Assembly: GCF_046546475.1 (NCBI RefSeq)
Contig: NZ_JBKGXS010000001.1
Location: 558,001-622,000 of the forward strand
DNA length: 64,000 nt
Direction of reading: 5' to 3'
Source: Pseudonocardia phyllosphaerae
Lineage (GTDB): Bacteria > Actinomycetota > Actinomycetes > Mycobacteriales > Pseudonocardiaceae
In this document: positions 41,385 to 50,415 of the stretch, piece after piece
How the letters are laid out: the number at the start of each line of letters is the position of its first letter
Numbering within the stretch: position 1 is the stretch's first letter
Made by a program: the position numbers and the translations under genes
Notes under the pieces: model-generated
What the model saw: the letters and a program-made list of their open reading frames with translations, nothing else
Told to the model about the DNA's origin: nothing
The model's database searches: none

Positions 41385-42751
41385 CCGACACCCGAGCCGA
41401 CGAGCCCACCACCACGACAGGCGGCCCCCTCCGCCAGGACCCCTACGCCGCCCCGGAGCGCGAGACCACCGAGGGCACCGTCTACACCGTCACCGGCGGG
41501 GACTGGGACACCCTGCTCGAGGCCGAGCACGACGACCGCATCGTGATCAACATGGGGCCGCAGCACCCGTCGACGCACGGGGTGCTGCGCCTGGTGCTGG
41601 AGCTGGAGGGCGAGACCGTCACCCAGGGCCGCGCGGTCATCGGCTACCTGCACACCGGCATCGAGAAGAACTGCGAGTACCGCACCTGGACCCAGGGGGT
41701 CACGTTCGTGACCCGCGCGGACTACCTGGCGCCGCTGTTCAACGAGGGCGCCTACTGCATGGCCACCGAGAAGCTGCTCGGGATCGAGGTCCCCGAACGG
41801 GCCGAGCACATCCGGGTCCTGCTCTGGGAGCTCAACCGGATCGGCTCGCACCTGGTCGCGCTGGCCACCGGCGGCATGGAACTGGGCGCGCTGACCGGCA
41901 TGACCTCGGGTTTCCGCGAGCGCGAGGAGGTCCTGCACCTGCTGGAGTTCCTCACCGGGCTGCGGATGAACCACGCGTTCTTCCGGCCCGGCGGTCTCGC
42001 CCAGGACCTGCCGGAGGGCTGGCAGGAACGCGTCCGCGAGTTCCTCGGCGTCATGAACACCCGGCTGCCCGACTACGACCGCCTGCTCACCGGGCAGCCG
42101 ATCTGGAAGCAGCGGCTGCAGGGCATCGGCTACCTGCCCGTCGACGGCTGCCTGGCGCTCGGCGCGTCCGGGCCGATCCTGCGCTCGGCCGGGCTGGCCT
42201 GGGACCTGCGCAAGCACATGCCGTACTCGGTCTACGACCAGTACGACTTCGAGGTCCCGACCGCGACCGAGGGCGACTGCTACGCCCGCTACCAGCTGCG
42301 CGTCGCGGAGATCCACGAGTCGCTGAAGCTCATGACCCAGGCCATGGCGAAGCTCGACGAGATCGGGCCGGGCCGGGTCATGGTCGACGACCCGAAGGTC
42401 GCCTGGCCGGCGCAGCTGTCCATCGGCAGCGACGGCATGGGCAACTCCCTCGAGCACGTCCGCAAGATCATGGGTCAGTCGATGGAGTCGCTGATCCACC
42501 ACTTCAAGCTGGTCACCGAGGGCTTCCACGTCCCGCCGGGGCAGGCCTACGCGGCCGTCGAGTCCCCGCGCGGGGAGCTGTCGGTGCACGCGGTCTCCGA
42601 CGGCGGCACCCGCCCGGTGCGCGTCCACCTGCGCGACCCCAGCTTCGTGAACCTGCAGTCCATGCCGGCGATGAGCGAGGGCGGCCAGGTCGCGGACGTC
42701 ATCGCGGCCGTCGCCTCCATCGACCCCGTGATGGGAGGGTGCGACCGATGA
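41381..42751 (+). CDS. nuoD: NADH-quinone oxidoreductase subunit D
   Basis: 49-kDa quinone-site subunit. 456 residues from GTG 41381, which overlaps the nuoC stop. Signatures: NMGPQHPSTHGVLRLVLELEG (quinone His), GYLHTGIEKNCEYRTW, and near the end PRGELSVHAVSDGGTRPVRV with LRDPSFVNLQSMP. The frame is open upstream through nuoC but the start is set by coupling. Confidence 0.97.
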   Translation: MTDTRADEPTTTTGGPLRQDPYAAPERETTEGTVYTVTGGDWDTLLEAEHDDRIVINMGPQHPSTHGVLRLVLELEGETVTQGRAVIGYLHTGIEKNCEYRTWTQGVTFVTRADYLAPLFNEGAYCMATEKLLGIEVPERAEHIRVLLWELNRIGSHLVALATGGMELGALTGMTSGFREREEVLHLLEFLTGLRMNHAFFRPGGLAQDLPEGWQERVREFLGVMNTRLPDYDRLLTGQPIWKQRLQGIGYLPVDGCLALGASGPILRSAGLAWDLRKHMPYSVYDQYDFEVPTATEGDCYARYQLRVAEIHESLKLMTQAMAKLDEIGPGRVMVDDPKVAWPAQLSIGSDGMGNSLEHVRKIMGQSMESLIHHFKLVTEGFHVPPGQAYAAVESPRGELSVHAVSDGGTRPVRVHLRDPSFVNLQSMPAMSEGGQVADVIAAVASIDPVMGGCDR

Positions 42752-43584
42752 CGCTCCCGGGTGGCAATCCCGAGACGAACTCCCGCGTCCCCGCGGTGCC
42801 TGCCGAGCCGGACTTCTCCGCCGGGGTCCCCGCGCAGCCCTCGCCCGTGCCCGTCGAGTTCGACGAGCTCACCCGGCAGCGGTCGAAGGAGATCATCGCG
42901 CTGTACCCGGAGCCGCGGTCGGCGCTGCTGCCGCTGCTGCACCTGGTGCAGTCGGTGGAGGGCCACGTCAGCGAGGACGGGATCCGCTACTGCGCGGAGG
43001 TCCTGGAGCTGACCACGGCCGAGGTCTCCGCGGTGGCGACGTTCTACACGATGTACAAGCGCCGCCCGTGCGGTGAGCACCTGGTCAGCGTGTGCACGAA
43101 CACGCTGTGTGCGGCGCTCGGCGGCGACGCCATCTACGAGCGGGTGGGCAGGCTGCTCGGCTCCGAGGGCCGTCCGCTGGGGCACGAGGAGACCGTCGGC
43201 GAGCCCGGCACACCCGGCTCGCTCACCCTCGAGCACGCCGAGTGCCTGGCCGCGTGCGACCTCGGCCCGGTGCTGCAGGTCGACTACGAGTACTTCGACA
43301 ACCAGACCGTCGACTCCGCGGTGGAGCTGGTCGAGGCGCTGCGCCGCGGCGAGCGCCCGCAGCCCACCCGCGGCGCCCCGCTCACCGACTTCCGCAGCGC
43401 GGAGCTGGAACTGGCCGGGTTCACCGACGACGCGTCCGAGGTCGATACCACCGCCCGCGTCGAGGGCCCGTCGAGCGCGGTCGAGACCGTCCGCGGTGCC
43501 CGGATGGCCGAGGAGAACGGGTGGACCGCACCCGAGCTGCCTGCCACGCCGCCGCCGATGCCCGCGCCACCGGAGAAGAAGTGA
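42748..43584 (+). CDS. nuoE: NADH-quinone oxidoreductase subunit E
   Basis: 24-kDa subunit with the N1a [2Fe-2S] cluster. 278 residues from ATG 42748 (overlaps nuoD stop). Cluster ligands: CTNTLC (two Cys) and AECLAACDLGPVLQVD (two Cys). The core ends near residue 200; an acidic, Pro-rich C-terminal tail of about 80 residues follows. Confidence 0.96.
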   Translation: MTLPGGNPETNSRVPAVPAEPDFSAGVPAQPSPVPVEFDELTRQRSKEIIALYPEPRSALLPLLHLVQSVEGHVSEDGIRYCAEVLELTTAEVSAVATFYTMYKRRPCGEHLVSVCTNTLCAALGGDAIYERVGRLLGSEGRPLGHEETVGEPGTPGSLTLEHAECLAACDLGPVLQVDYEYFDNQTVDSAVELVEALRRGERPQPTRGAPLTDFRSAELELAGFTDDASEVDTTARVEGPSSAVETVRGARMAEENGWTAPELPATPPPMPAPPEKK

Positions 43585-43588
43585 TCAC

Positions 43589-44968
43589 ATGACCTCTCCC
43601 GAGAACGCGAACCCCGAGGCCGGCGAGCCGGTGCGCAAACCGGACCCGGTCACGCCGGTGCTCACCCGGCGCTGGCTCGCGCCGCGCTCCTGGTCGATCG
43701 ACGCCTACGAGCGCGACGGCGGCTACGCCTCGCTGCGCACCGCGTTCGCCGCACAGCCCGACCAGCTCATCCAGCTGGTCAAGGACTCCGGCCTGCGCGG
43801 CCGCGGCGGCGCGGGGTTCCCGACCGGCATGAAGTGGGGTTTCATCCCGCAGGACGACGGCAGCGGGTCCGGCCCCGGCGCCAAGCCGAAGTACCTGGTC
43901 GTCAACGCCGACGAGGGCGAGCCCGGTACCTGCAAGGACATCCCGACGATGATGGCCGACCCGCACAGCCTCATCGAGGGCTGCATCGTCACCAGCTACG
44001 CGATCCGCGCGCACTTCTGCGCGATCTACGTCCGCGGCGAGGCGCTGCACTGCATCCGCCGGCTGCGGGCCGCGGTCCGCGAGGCCAAGGAGCGCGGCTA
44101 CCTCGGCCGCGACATCCTCGGCTCCGGCTTCGACCTGGAGATCGTCGTGCACGCCGGGGCGGGCGCCTACATCTGCGGCGAGGAGACGGCTCTGCTGGAC
44201 TCGCTGGAGGGCCGGCGCGGCCAGCCGCGGCTCAAGCCGCCGTTCCCGGCCACGGCCGGGCTCTACGCCTGCCCGACCGTGGTCAACAACGTCGAGACCA
44301 TCGCGTCGGTGCCGTTCATCGTGCAGGGCGGCTCGGACTGGTTCCGCACGATGGGCCGGGAGAAGTCGCCCGGGCCGAAGATCTACTCGATCTCCGGGCA
44401 CGTCGAGCGGCCGGGCCAGTACGAGGCCCCGCTGGGCACCACGCTGCGCGAGCTCCTGGAGCTGGCCGGCGGGATGAAGGACGGCGGCACCCTCAAGTTC
44501 TGGACCCCCGGCGGCTCGTCGACGCCGTTGTTCACCGCCGAGCACCTCGACGTCCCGCTGGACTTCGAGGGCGCCGCCGAGGCCGGCTCGATGCTGGGGA
44601 CGACCGCGGTGCAGGTCTTCGACGACACCGTGTCGGTGCCGTGGGCGGTCATGAAGTGGACCGAGTTCTACGAGCACGAGAGCTGCGGCAAGTGCACCCC
44701 CTGCCGGGAGGGCACGTACTGGCTGGCCCAGGTGCTGCAGCGGATGGTGCGCGGCGAGGGGACCTCGCAGGACGTCGACACCCTCGTCGACGTCTGCGAC
44801 AACATCCTCGGCCGCTCGTTCTGCGCACTCGGTGACGGCGCCACCAGCCCGATCACCAGCGGCATCAAGTACTTCCGCCAGGAGTTCCTGGACCTCGTCG
44901 CGGCCCAGCCCGACGTGGCCCACCCGGACCAGCTGGCCGACGCCGAGCTCACGGGAGCCTCCGCATGA
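43589..44968 (+). CDS. nuoF: NADH-quinone oxidoreductase subunit F
   Basis: 51-kDa NADH-binding subunit with FMN and cluster N3. 459 residues from ATG 43589. Glycine-rich NADH/FMN segments: LRGRGGAGFPTGMKWGF, VVNADEGEPGTCKD, GAGAYICGEETALLDSLEG. [4Fe-4S] ligands in ESCGKCTPCREGTYW and the later Cys in RSFCALGDGA. Stop overlaps nuoG ATG. Confidence 0.97.
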   Translation: MTSPENANPEAGEPVRKPDPVTPVLTRRWLAPRSWSIDAYERDGGYASLRTAFAAQPDQLIQLVKDSGLRGRGGAGFPTGMKWGFIPQDDGSGSGPGAKPKYLVVNADEGEPGTCKDIPTMMADPHSLIEGCIVTSYAIRAHFCAIYVRGEALHCIRRLRAAVREAKERGYLGRDILGSGFDLEIVVHAGAGAYICGEETALLDSLEGRRGQPRLKPPFPATAGLYACPTVVNNVETIASVPFIVQGGSDWFRTMGREKSPGPKIYSISGHVERPGQYEAPLGTTLRELLELAGGMKDGGTLKFWTPGGSSTPLFTAEHLDVPLDFEGAAEAGSMLGTTAVQVFDDTVSVPWAVMKWTEFYEHESCGKCTPCREGTYWLAQVLQRMVRGEGTSQDVDTLVDVCDNILGRSFCALGDGATSPITSGIKYFRQEFLDLVAAQPDVAHPDQLADAELTGASA

Positions 44969-47415
44969 CGCTCACCCCCGAGAAGAACACGACCGACGAG
45001 ACCCCGGTCCCCGAGGGCCACGTCCGCCTCACGATCGACGGCCAGGTCGTCGACGCGCCCAAGGGCGAGCTGCTCATCCGTACCTGCGAGCGGCTCGGGA
45101 TCGTCATCCCGCGGTTCTGCGACCACCCGCTGCTCGACCCGGCCGGTGCCTGCCGGCAGTGCCTGGTCGAGGTCGAGATGGGCGGGCGGCCGATGCCGAA
45201 GCCGCAGGCCAGCTGCACGATGACCGTCGCAGACGGCATGGTCGTGAAGACCCAGCACACCTCCGCGCGCGCCGACAAGGCGCAGCAGGGCGTGATGGAG
45301 CTGCTGCTGGTCAACCACCCGCTGGACTGTCCGGTCTGCGACAAGGGCGGTGAGTGCCCGCTGCAGAACCAGGCGATGGCGCACGGCCGCCCGGACTCGC
45401 GGTTCCTGGAGGAGAAGCGGACCTTCCCGAAGCCGCTGCCGATCTCCACCCAGGTCCTGCTGGACCGGGAGCGCTGTGTGCTCTGCCAGCGCTGCACCCG
45501 GTTCTCCGACGAGATCGCAGGCGACCGGTTCATCGACCTGCTCGAGCGCGGCGCGCACCAGCAGATCGGGATCGCCGAGGACCAGCCGTTCCAGTCCTAC
45601 TTCTCGGGCAACACCATCCAGATCTGCCCGGTGGGTGCGCTGACCAGTGCGGCGTACCGGTTCCGGTCGCGCCCGTTCGACCTGCGCTCGACGCCCGGGA
45701 CGTGTGAGCACTGCAGCTCCGGCTGCGACCTGCGCACCGACTCCCGCCGCGGCACCGTGCTGCGCCGTCTCGCGGGCAACGACCCCGAGGTCAACGAGGA
45801 GTGGCTGTGCGACAAGGGCCGCTTCGCGTTCCGCTATCTCGCCAGCCGCGGCCGGATCACCCGCCCGATGGTCCGCGGCGCCGACGGGGTGCTGGCCGAG
45901 GCGTCCTGGACCGACGCGTTGCGGATCGCCGCCGAGGGCCTGCTCGCCGCCCGGGACGCCCGCGGGATCGGGGTACTGCCCGGCGGCCGGCTGACCGTCG
46001 AGGACGCCTACGCCTACGCCAAGTTCGCCCGCGTCGTCGCCCGCACCAACGACGTCGACTTCCGGGCCCGCCCGCACGACGACGAGGAGCTGGACTTCCT
46101 CGCCGCGCACGTCGTCGGCACCACGCCCGAGGACGGCGTCACCTTCACCGGCCTCGAGGACGCCCCGGCGGTGCTCACCGTCGGCACCGAGCCCGAGGAG
46201 GAGGCCGGGATCGTGTTCCTGCGGCTGCGCAAGGCGTGGCGCAAGAAGGGCATGCGGCACTTCCAGGTCGGGCCGTTCACCACGGTCGGCGCGCAGAAGA
46301 CCGGCGCGACGCTGTTGCACGCGGTGCCCGGGGCCGAGGCCGCCGTCGTCGCCGACCCGGGCGACGAGGTGCTCGACGCGCTGGCGCAGCCGGGCGCGGT
46401 GATCCTGGTCGGCGACCACGCGGCGCAGTCACCGGGGCTGTACTCGGCGGCGTCGGCGCTGGCGCAGCGGACCGGGGCGACGCTCGGCTGGCTGCCGCGC
46501 CGCGCCGGTGACCGCGGCGCGGTCGAGGCCGGTGCGTTGCCCACACTGCTGCCCGGCGGCCGCCCGGTCACCGACGCCGCGGCCCGCGCCGAGGTCGAGC
46601 GCGTCTGGGGCCTGGAGGAGGGCGCGCTGCCCGGCCGCCCCGGCCGCGCCGGCGACGCGATCCTCGCCGCCGCCGCGCGCGGAGAGCTGTCCGCGCTGGT
46701 CGTCGGCGGCGTGGACCCGCAGGACATGGCCGACCCGCGGTCCGCGCTGACCGCGCTGCGCGACGTCGGCTTCCTGGTCAGCCTGGAGATCCACGAGAGC
46801 GCGGTGACCGAGCTCGCCGACGTCGTCCTCCCGGTCGCGCCGGACGCCCAGCGGGCAGGCAGCTACCTCAACTGGGAGGGCCGCCGCCGGAGCTTCGGCA
46901 TCGCGCTGGACGCGACCGGGGTGCTGCCGGACTGCCGGGTGCTCGACACGCTCGGCGTCGAGATGGACGCGGACCTGTTCACCCAGACCCCGGCGGCCGC
47001 CGCGGGGGAGCTGGAGCGGCTCGGCACCCGCCGCCCGGACGCCGCAGCGCCGGCCGTCCCGGCGGGCACGGCCCGGCGTCCCGGCTACGGCCAGGCGGTG
47101 CTCGCGACGTCGCGCAGACTGATCGACGACGCCAGCCTGATGATCGACGAGCCGGCGCTGGAGGGCACCGCGCGCCGCCCGTACGTCACGGTCAACGCGG
47201 CCACCGCGGAGCGGCTCGGCCTGGTCGAGGGCGACGACGCGACGGTCCGCACCGACCTCGGGGCGATCACCCTGCAGGTCGCGCTGGCCGACCTGCCCGA
47301 CGGCGTCGTCTGGCTGCCGGCGCGCTCGCCCGGCTCGCACGTCCGGCCCACGCTCGGGGCGGGCCACGGTGACCTGGTCGGCGTCACGCCGGCCGGAAAC
47401 GGAAGTGCCCGGTGA
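44965..47415 (+). CDS. nuoG: NADH-quinone oxidoreductase subunit G
   Basis: 75-kDa subunit, 816 residues. N-terminal [2Fe-2S] ferredoxin domain (RFCDHPLLDPAGACRQCLVEV), a His-Cys cluster (NHPLDCPVCDKGGECPLQ), RCVLCQRCTRF with NTIQICPVGAL, and a molybdopterin-oxidoreductase-like segment with TCEHCSSGCDLRTDSRRG, i.e. the extra N7-type Cys motif region. The C-terminal part is a degenerate molybdopterin fold with no cofactor expected. Coupled to nuoF and nuoH by overlaps. Confidence 0.96.
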   Translation: MTLTPEKNTTDETPVPEGHVRLTIDGQVVDAPKGELLIRTCERLGIVIPRFCDHPLLDPAGACRQCLVEVEMGGRPMPKPQASCTMTVADGMVVKTQHTSARADKAQQGVMELLLVNHPLDCPVCDKGGECPLQNQAMAHGRPDSRFLEEKRTFPKPLPISTQVLLDRERCVLCQRCTRFSDEIAGDRFIDLLERGAHQQIGIAEDQPFQSYFSGNTIQICPVGALTSAAYRFRSRPFDLRSTPGTCEHCSSGCDLRTDSRRGTVLRRLAGNDPEVNEEWLCDKGRFAFRYLASRGRITRPMVRGADGVLAEASWTDALRIAAEGLLAARDARGIGVLPGGRLTVEDAYAYAKFARVVARTNDVDFRARPHDDEELDFLAAHVVGTTPEDGVTFTGLEDAPAVLTVGTEPEEEAGIVFLRLRKAWRKKGMRHFQVGPFTTVGAQKTGATLLHAVPGAEAAVVADPGDEVLDALAQPGAVILVGDHAAQSPGLYSAASALAQRTGATLGWLPRRAGDRGAVEAGALPTLLPGGRPVTDAAARAEVERVWGLEEGALPGRPGRAGDAILAAAARGELSALVVGGVDPQDMADPRSALTALRDVGFLVSLEIHESAVTELADVVLPVAPDAQRAGSYLNWEGRRRSFGIALDATGVLPDCRVLDTLGVEMDADLFTQTPAAAAGELERLGTRRPDAAAPAVPAGTARRPGYGQAVLATSRRLIDDASLMIDEPALEGTARRPYVTVNAATAERLGLVEGDDATVRTDLGAITLQVALADLPDGVVWLPARSPGSHVRPTLGAGHGDLVGVTPAGNGSAR

Positions 47416-48698
47416 TGTTCCCGCTGCAGGACCCCCCGGTGCCGGTCGAGGGGCTCACCCACACCCAGCAGCTGCTGGCCGACGACCCGATCTGGCTGGT
47501 CCTGATCAAGGTCGTCGGGCTGTTCGGCCTGGGCGTCGTGCTGACCCTGTTCATGATCAACTGGGAGCGCAAGGTCGTCGGCCGGATGCAGCACCGCCCG
47601 GGCCCGAACCGGACCGGCCCCGGCGGCTGGCTGCAGAGCCTCGCCGACGGCCTCAAGCTGGCGTTCAAGGAAGACATCATGCCGGCGATGGCCGACAAGA
47701 AGGTCTACTTCATCGCCCCGGTGATCTCGACGATCCCGGCGTTCGTGGCCTTCTCGGTGATCCCGTTCGGCGGCGAGGTGACGATCTTCGGTGAGCGCAC
47801 CGTGCTGCAGCTCGTGGACCTGCCGGTCGGTGTGCTCGTGGTGCTGGCCTGCTCCTCGATCGGGGTCTACGGCATCGTGCTCGGCGGCTGGGCGTCCGGC
47901 TCGCCGTACTCGCTGATCGGAGCGCTGCGCTCGGCGGCGCAGGTCATCTCCTACGAGATCGCGCTCGGCCTGTCCGTGGTCGGCGTCGTGCTCTACGCGC
48001 GCTCGATGTCCACCCGCGACATCGTCGAGTCCCAGGCGGCCGGCTGGTACTTCTGGTTGCTGATCCCCAGCTTCGTGGTCTTCGTGATCTCGATGGTCGG
48101 GGAGACCAACCGGGCGCCGTTCGACCTGCCCGAGGCCGAGTCCGAGCTGGTCGGCGGCTTCCACACCGAGTACTCGTCGCTGAAGTTCGCGCTGTTCTTC
48201 CTGGCCGAGTACGTGAACATGGTGACCGTCTCGGCGATGGCGGTGACGCTGTTCCTGGGCGGCGGCATGTGGCCGTGGCCGCTGAGCTTCCTCAACGCCT
48301 ACGGCTGGCTGCAGTTCCTCGCCTTCGTCGTCAAGATCCTGCTGTTCCTGTTCGTCTTCATCTGGCTGCGCGGCACGCTGCCGCGCTTCCGCTACGACCA
48401 GTTCATGAAGCTCGGCTGGAAGGTCCTGGTCCCGGTCATGCTGGCCTGGATCGTCGCGATCTTCGGTATCCGGGCGTTCGTCTCCACCGGCGGCAGCAAC
48501 GTCACGCTGCTGCTGGCACTGATCGGGTTCGCCGTCGCCGTGGTGCTCGCGGTGGCGTTCCTGCTGCCCGACCGGCCGACCGAACCGGCGCCGGTCGAGC
48601 CGGCGTCGGACTACCCGGTGCCCCCGCTGGACCTCAAGGTCCCGGACTCGCCCCCGAAGCGTCGGAAGGCCGTGACGGCCGGAAAGGACGCGCAGTAG
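47412..48698 (+). CDS. nuoH: NADH-quinone oxidoreductase subunit H
   Basis: Membrane subunit at the quinone tunnel; 428 residues, about eight membrane segments. Signatures: NWERKVVGRMQHRPGPNRTGP, GGWASGSPYSLIGALRSAAQ, and ETNRAPFDLPEAESELVGGFHTEY (cited in part: APFDLPEAESELV). The start is GTG 47412 or the next codon ATG 47415; both overlap the nuoG stop. A ~55-residue cytoplasmic tail is Pro/Lys-rich. Confidence 0.97.
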   Translation: MMFPLQDPPVPVEGLTHTQQLLADDPIWLVLIKVVGLFGLGVVLTLFMINWERKVVGRMQHRPGPNRTGPGGWLQSLADGLKLAFKEDIMPAMADKKVYFIAPVISTIPAFVAFSVIPFGGEVTIFGERTVLQLVDLPVGVLVVLACSSIGVYGIVLGGWASGSPYSLIGALRSAAQVISYEIALGLSVVGVVLYARSMSTRDIVESQAAGWYFWLLIPSFVVFVISMVGETNRAPFDLPEAESELVGGFHTEYSSLKFALFFLAEYVNMVTVSAMAVTLFLGGGMWPWPLSFLNAYGWLQFLAFVVKILLFLFVFIWLRGTLPRFRYDQFMKLGWKVLVPVMLAWIVAIFGIRAFVSTGGSNVTLLLALIGFAVAVVLAVAFLLPDRPTEPAPVEPASDYPVPPLDLKVPDSPPKRRKAVTAGKDAQ

Positions 48699-49238
48699 AT
48701 GTTCGACTTCTTCAAGGGTTTCGGCGTCACCTTCTCGACGATGTTCAAGAAGGTCGTCACCGAGGAGTACCCGGAGGACTTCCCGCCCGCCGCGCCCCGC
48801 TACCACGGCCGCCACCAGCTCAACCGGCATCCCGACGGCCTGGAGAAGTGCGTGGGCTGCGAGCTGTGCGCGTGGGCCTGCCCGGCCGACGCGATCTACG
48901 TCGAGGGCGGTGACAACACCGACGAGGCCCGCTACTCGCCGGGTGAGCGCTACGGCGCGATCTACCAGATCAACTACCTGCGGTGCATCGGCTGCGGGCT
49001 CTGCATCGAGGCGTGCCCGACCCGGTCGCTGACGATGACGAACTTCTACGAGCTCGCCGACGACAACCGCCAGGACCTGATCTACACCAAGGAGCAGCTG
49101 ATGGCCCCGCTGCTCCCGGGCATGGAGCAGCCGCCGCACCCGATGCGGCTCGGCGAGAACGAGCAGGACTACTACGTGTCCGGCCCGACCCTGGCGAAGG
49201 TCTCGAAGCAGGACGCCACCGGGGAGCAGGTCCGATGA
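48699..49238 (+). CDS. nuoI: NADH-quinone oxidoreductase subunit I
   Basis: 8-iron ferredoxin-like subunit with clusters N6a and N6b. 179 residues. Cys motifs CVGCELCAWACPADAI and CIGCGLCIEACPTRSL. ATG directly follows the nuoH stop. C-terminus LGENEQDYYVSGPTLAKV. Confidence 0.97.
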   Translation: MFDFFKGFGVTFSTMFKKVVTEEYPEDFPPAAPRYHGRHQLNRHPDGLEKCVGCELCAWACPADAIYVEGGDNTDEARYSPGERYGAIYQINYLRCIGCGLCIEACPTRSLTMTNFYELADDNRQDLIYTKEQLMAPLLPGMEQPPHPMRLGENEQDYYVSGPTLAKVSKQDATGEQVR

Positions 49239-50107
49239 GCGTGCTCGCCCAGGCCGCCGGGGAGGTGGGGGTCGGGGAGGCCGTCGCGTTCTGGATCCTC
49301 GGCCCGGTCGCGCTGGCCGGTGCGCTCGGCCTGGTCTTCGCCCGGCACGCGGTGCACGCCGCGCTGCTGCTGGTCCTGACGATGTTCTCGATCGCCGTGC
49401 TCTACATGATGCAGACGGCGCCGTTCCTCGGGTTCGTGCAGATCATCGTCTACACCGGCGCGGTGATGATGCTGTTCCTGTTCGTGCTGATGCTGGTCGG
49501 GCGGGACTCCAAGGACTCGGTCATCGAGGTGCTGCGCGGCCAGCGGGTCGCGGCGCTGCTGTTCGGCGTCGGGCTGGCGGTGCTGCTCGTCGGGGGTCTC
49601 GGCAACGGGCTGTCCCAGGTCGCCCCGGCCGGGCTGGCGAGCGGCGGCCAGGGCGCCAACGGCAACGTCCCCGGCCTCGGCCGGCTGATCTTCACGAACT
49701 ACCTGCTGGCATTCGAGCTGACCGCGGCGCTGCTGATGGTGGCCGCGCTCGGCGCGATGGTGCTGACCTCGGCGCAGTCGCCGCAGCACGCGAAGCTGAG
49801 CCAGCGCGAGACCGTGCTGCGCCGGCTGCGCGGCGAGCACGCCCGCGTCTCGCCGCTGCCCGGCCCCGGCGTCTACGCCACGGCCAACTCGGTCGCCGTC
49901 CCGGCGCTGCTGCCGGACGGCTCGGTGGCCCCGGAGTCCCTGGCCGAGATCATCGAGTCGGTGGCGGTCGACGTCCCCGACACCACCACTCCCGACGCGC
50001 ACTCGCTGACCGGCCGCCCGGCCCCCGACCGGACGATCGACGCAGGCGAGCCGAGCGCCACCGGCGGCCACGGGTCGCCCGGTGACGACGCGGGGGAGCG
50101 GCGATGA
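49235..50107 (+). CDS. nuoJ: NADH-quinone oxidoreductase subunit J
   Basis: Membrane subunit, five segments in the first 170 residues, 290 residues in all. The core shows ILGPVALAGALGLVFARHAVHAALLLV and FVQIIVYTGAVMMLFLFVLML. The last ~100 residues are a cytoplasmic Pro/Ser/Gly-rich tail. The ATG overlaps the nuoI stop. Confidence 0.95.
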   Translation: MSVLAQAAGEVGVGEAVAFWILGPVALAGALGLVFARHAVHAALLLVLTMFSIAVLYMMQTAPFLGFVQIIVYTGAVMMLFLFVLMLVGRDSKDSVIEVLRGQRVAALLFGVGLAVLLVGGLGNGLSQVAPAGLASGGQGANGNVPGLGRLIFTNYLLAFELTAALLMVAALGAMVLTSAQSPQHAKLSQRETVLRRLRGEHARVSPLPGPGVYATANSVAVPALLPDGSVAPESLAEIIESVAVDVPDTTTPDAHSLTGRPAPDRTIDAGEPSATGGHGSPGDDAGERR

Positions 50108-50403
50108 GCCCCGACTACTACCTGCTGCTGTCGGCGCTGCTGTTCAGCATCGGCGCGGTCGGCGTCCTCGTGCGGCGCAACGCCGTCGTGGTGTTCATGT
50201 GCATCGAGCTGATGCTGAACGCGGTGAACCTGTCGCTGGTGACGTTCTCCCGCATCCACGGCGAGCTCAACGGCCAGGTCATGGCGCTGTTCGTGATGGT
50301 CGTCGCCGCCTGCGAGGTGGTCGTCGGGCTCGCGATCATCACCGCGATCTTCCGCACCCGGCAGTCGTCCTCCGTGGACGACGCGAACCTGCTGAAGTAC
50401 TAG
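50104..50403 (+). CDS. nuoK: NADH-quinone oxidoreductase subunit K
   Basis: 99 residues, three membrane segments. Signature FMCIELMLNAVNLSLVTFSR with the proton-channel Glu and VMVVAACEVVVGLAIITAIFR with the second Glu. ATG overlaps the nuoJ stop. Confidence 0.97.
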   Translation: MSPDYYLLLSALLFSIGAVGVLVRRNAVVVFMCIELMLNAVNLSLVTFSRIHGELNGQVMALFVMVVAACEVVVGLAIITAIFRTRQSSSVDDANLLKY

Positions 50404-50415
50404 GAGCGCACAACG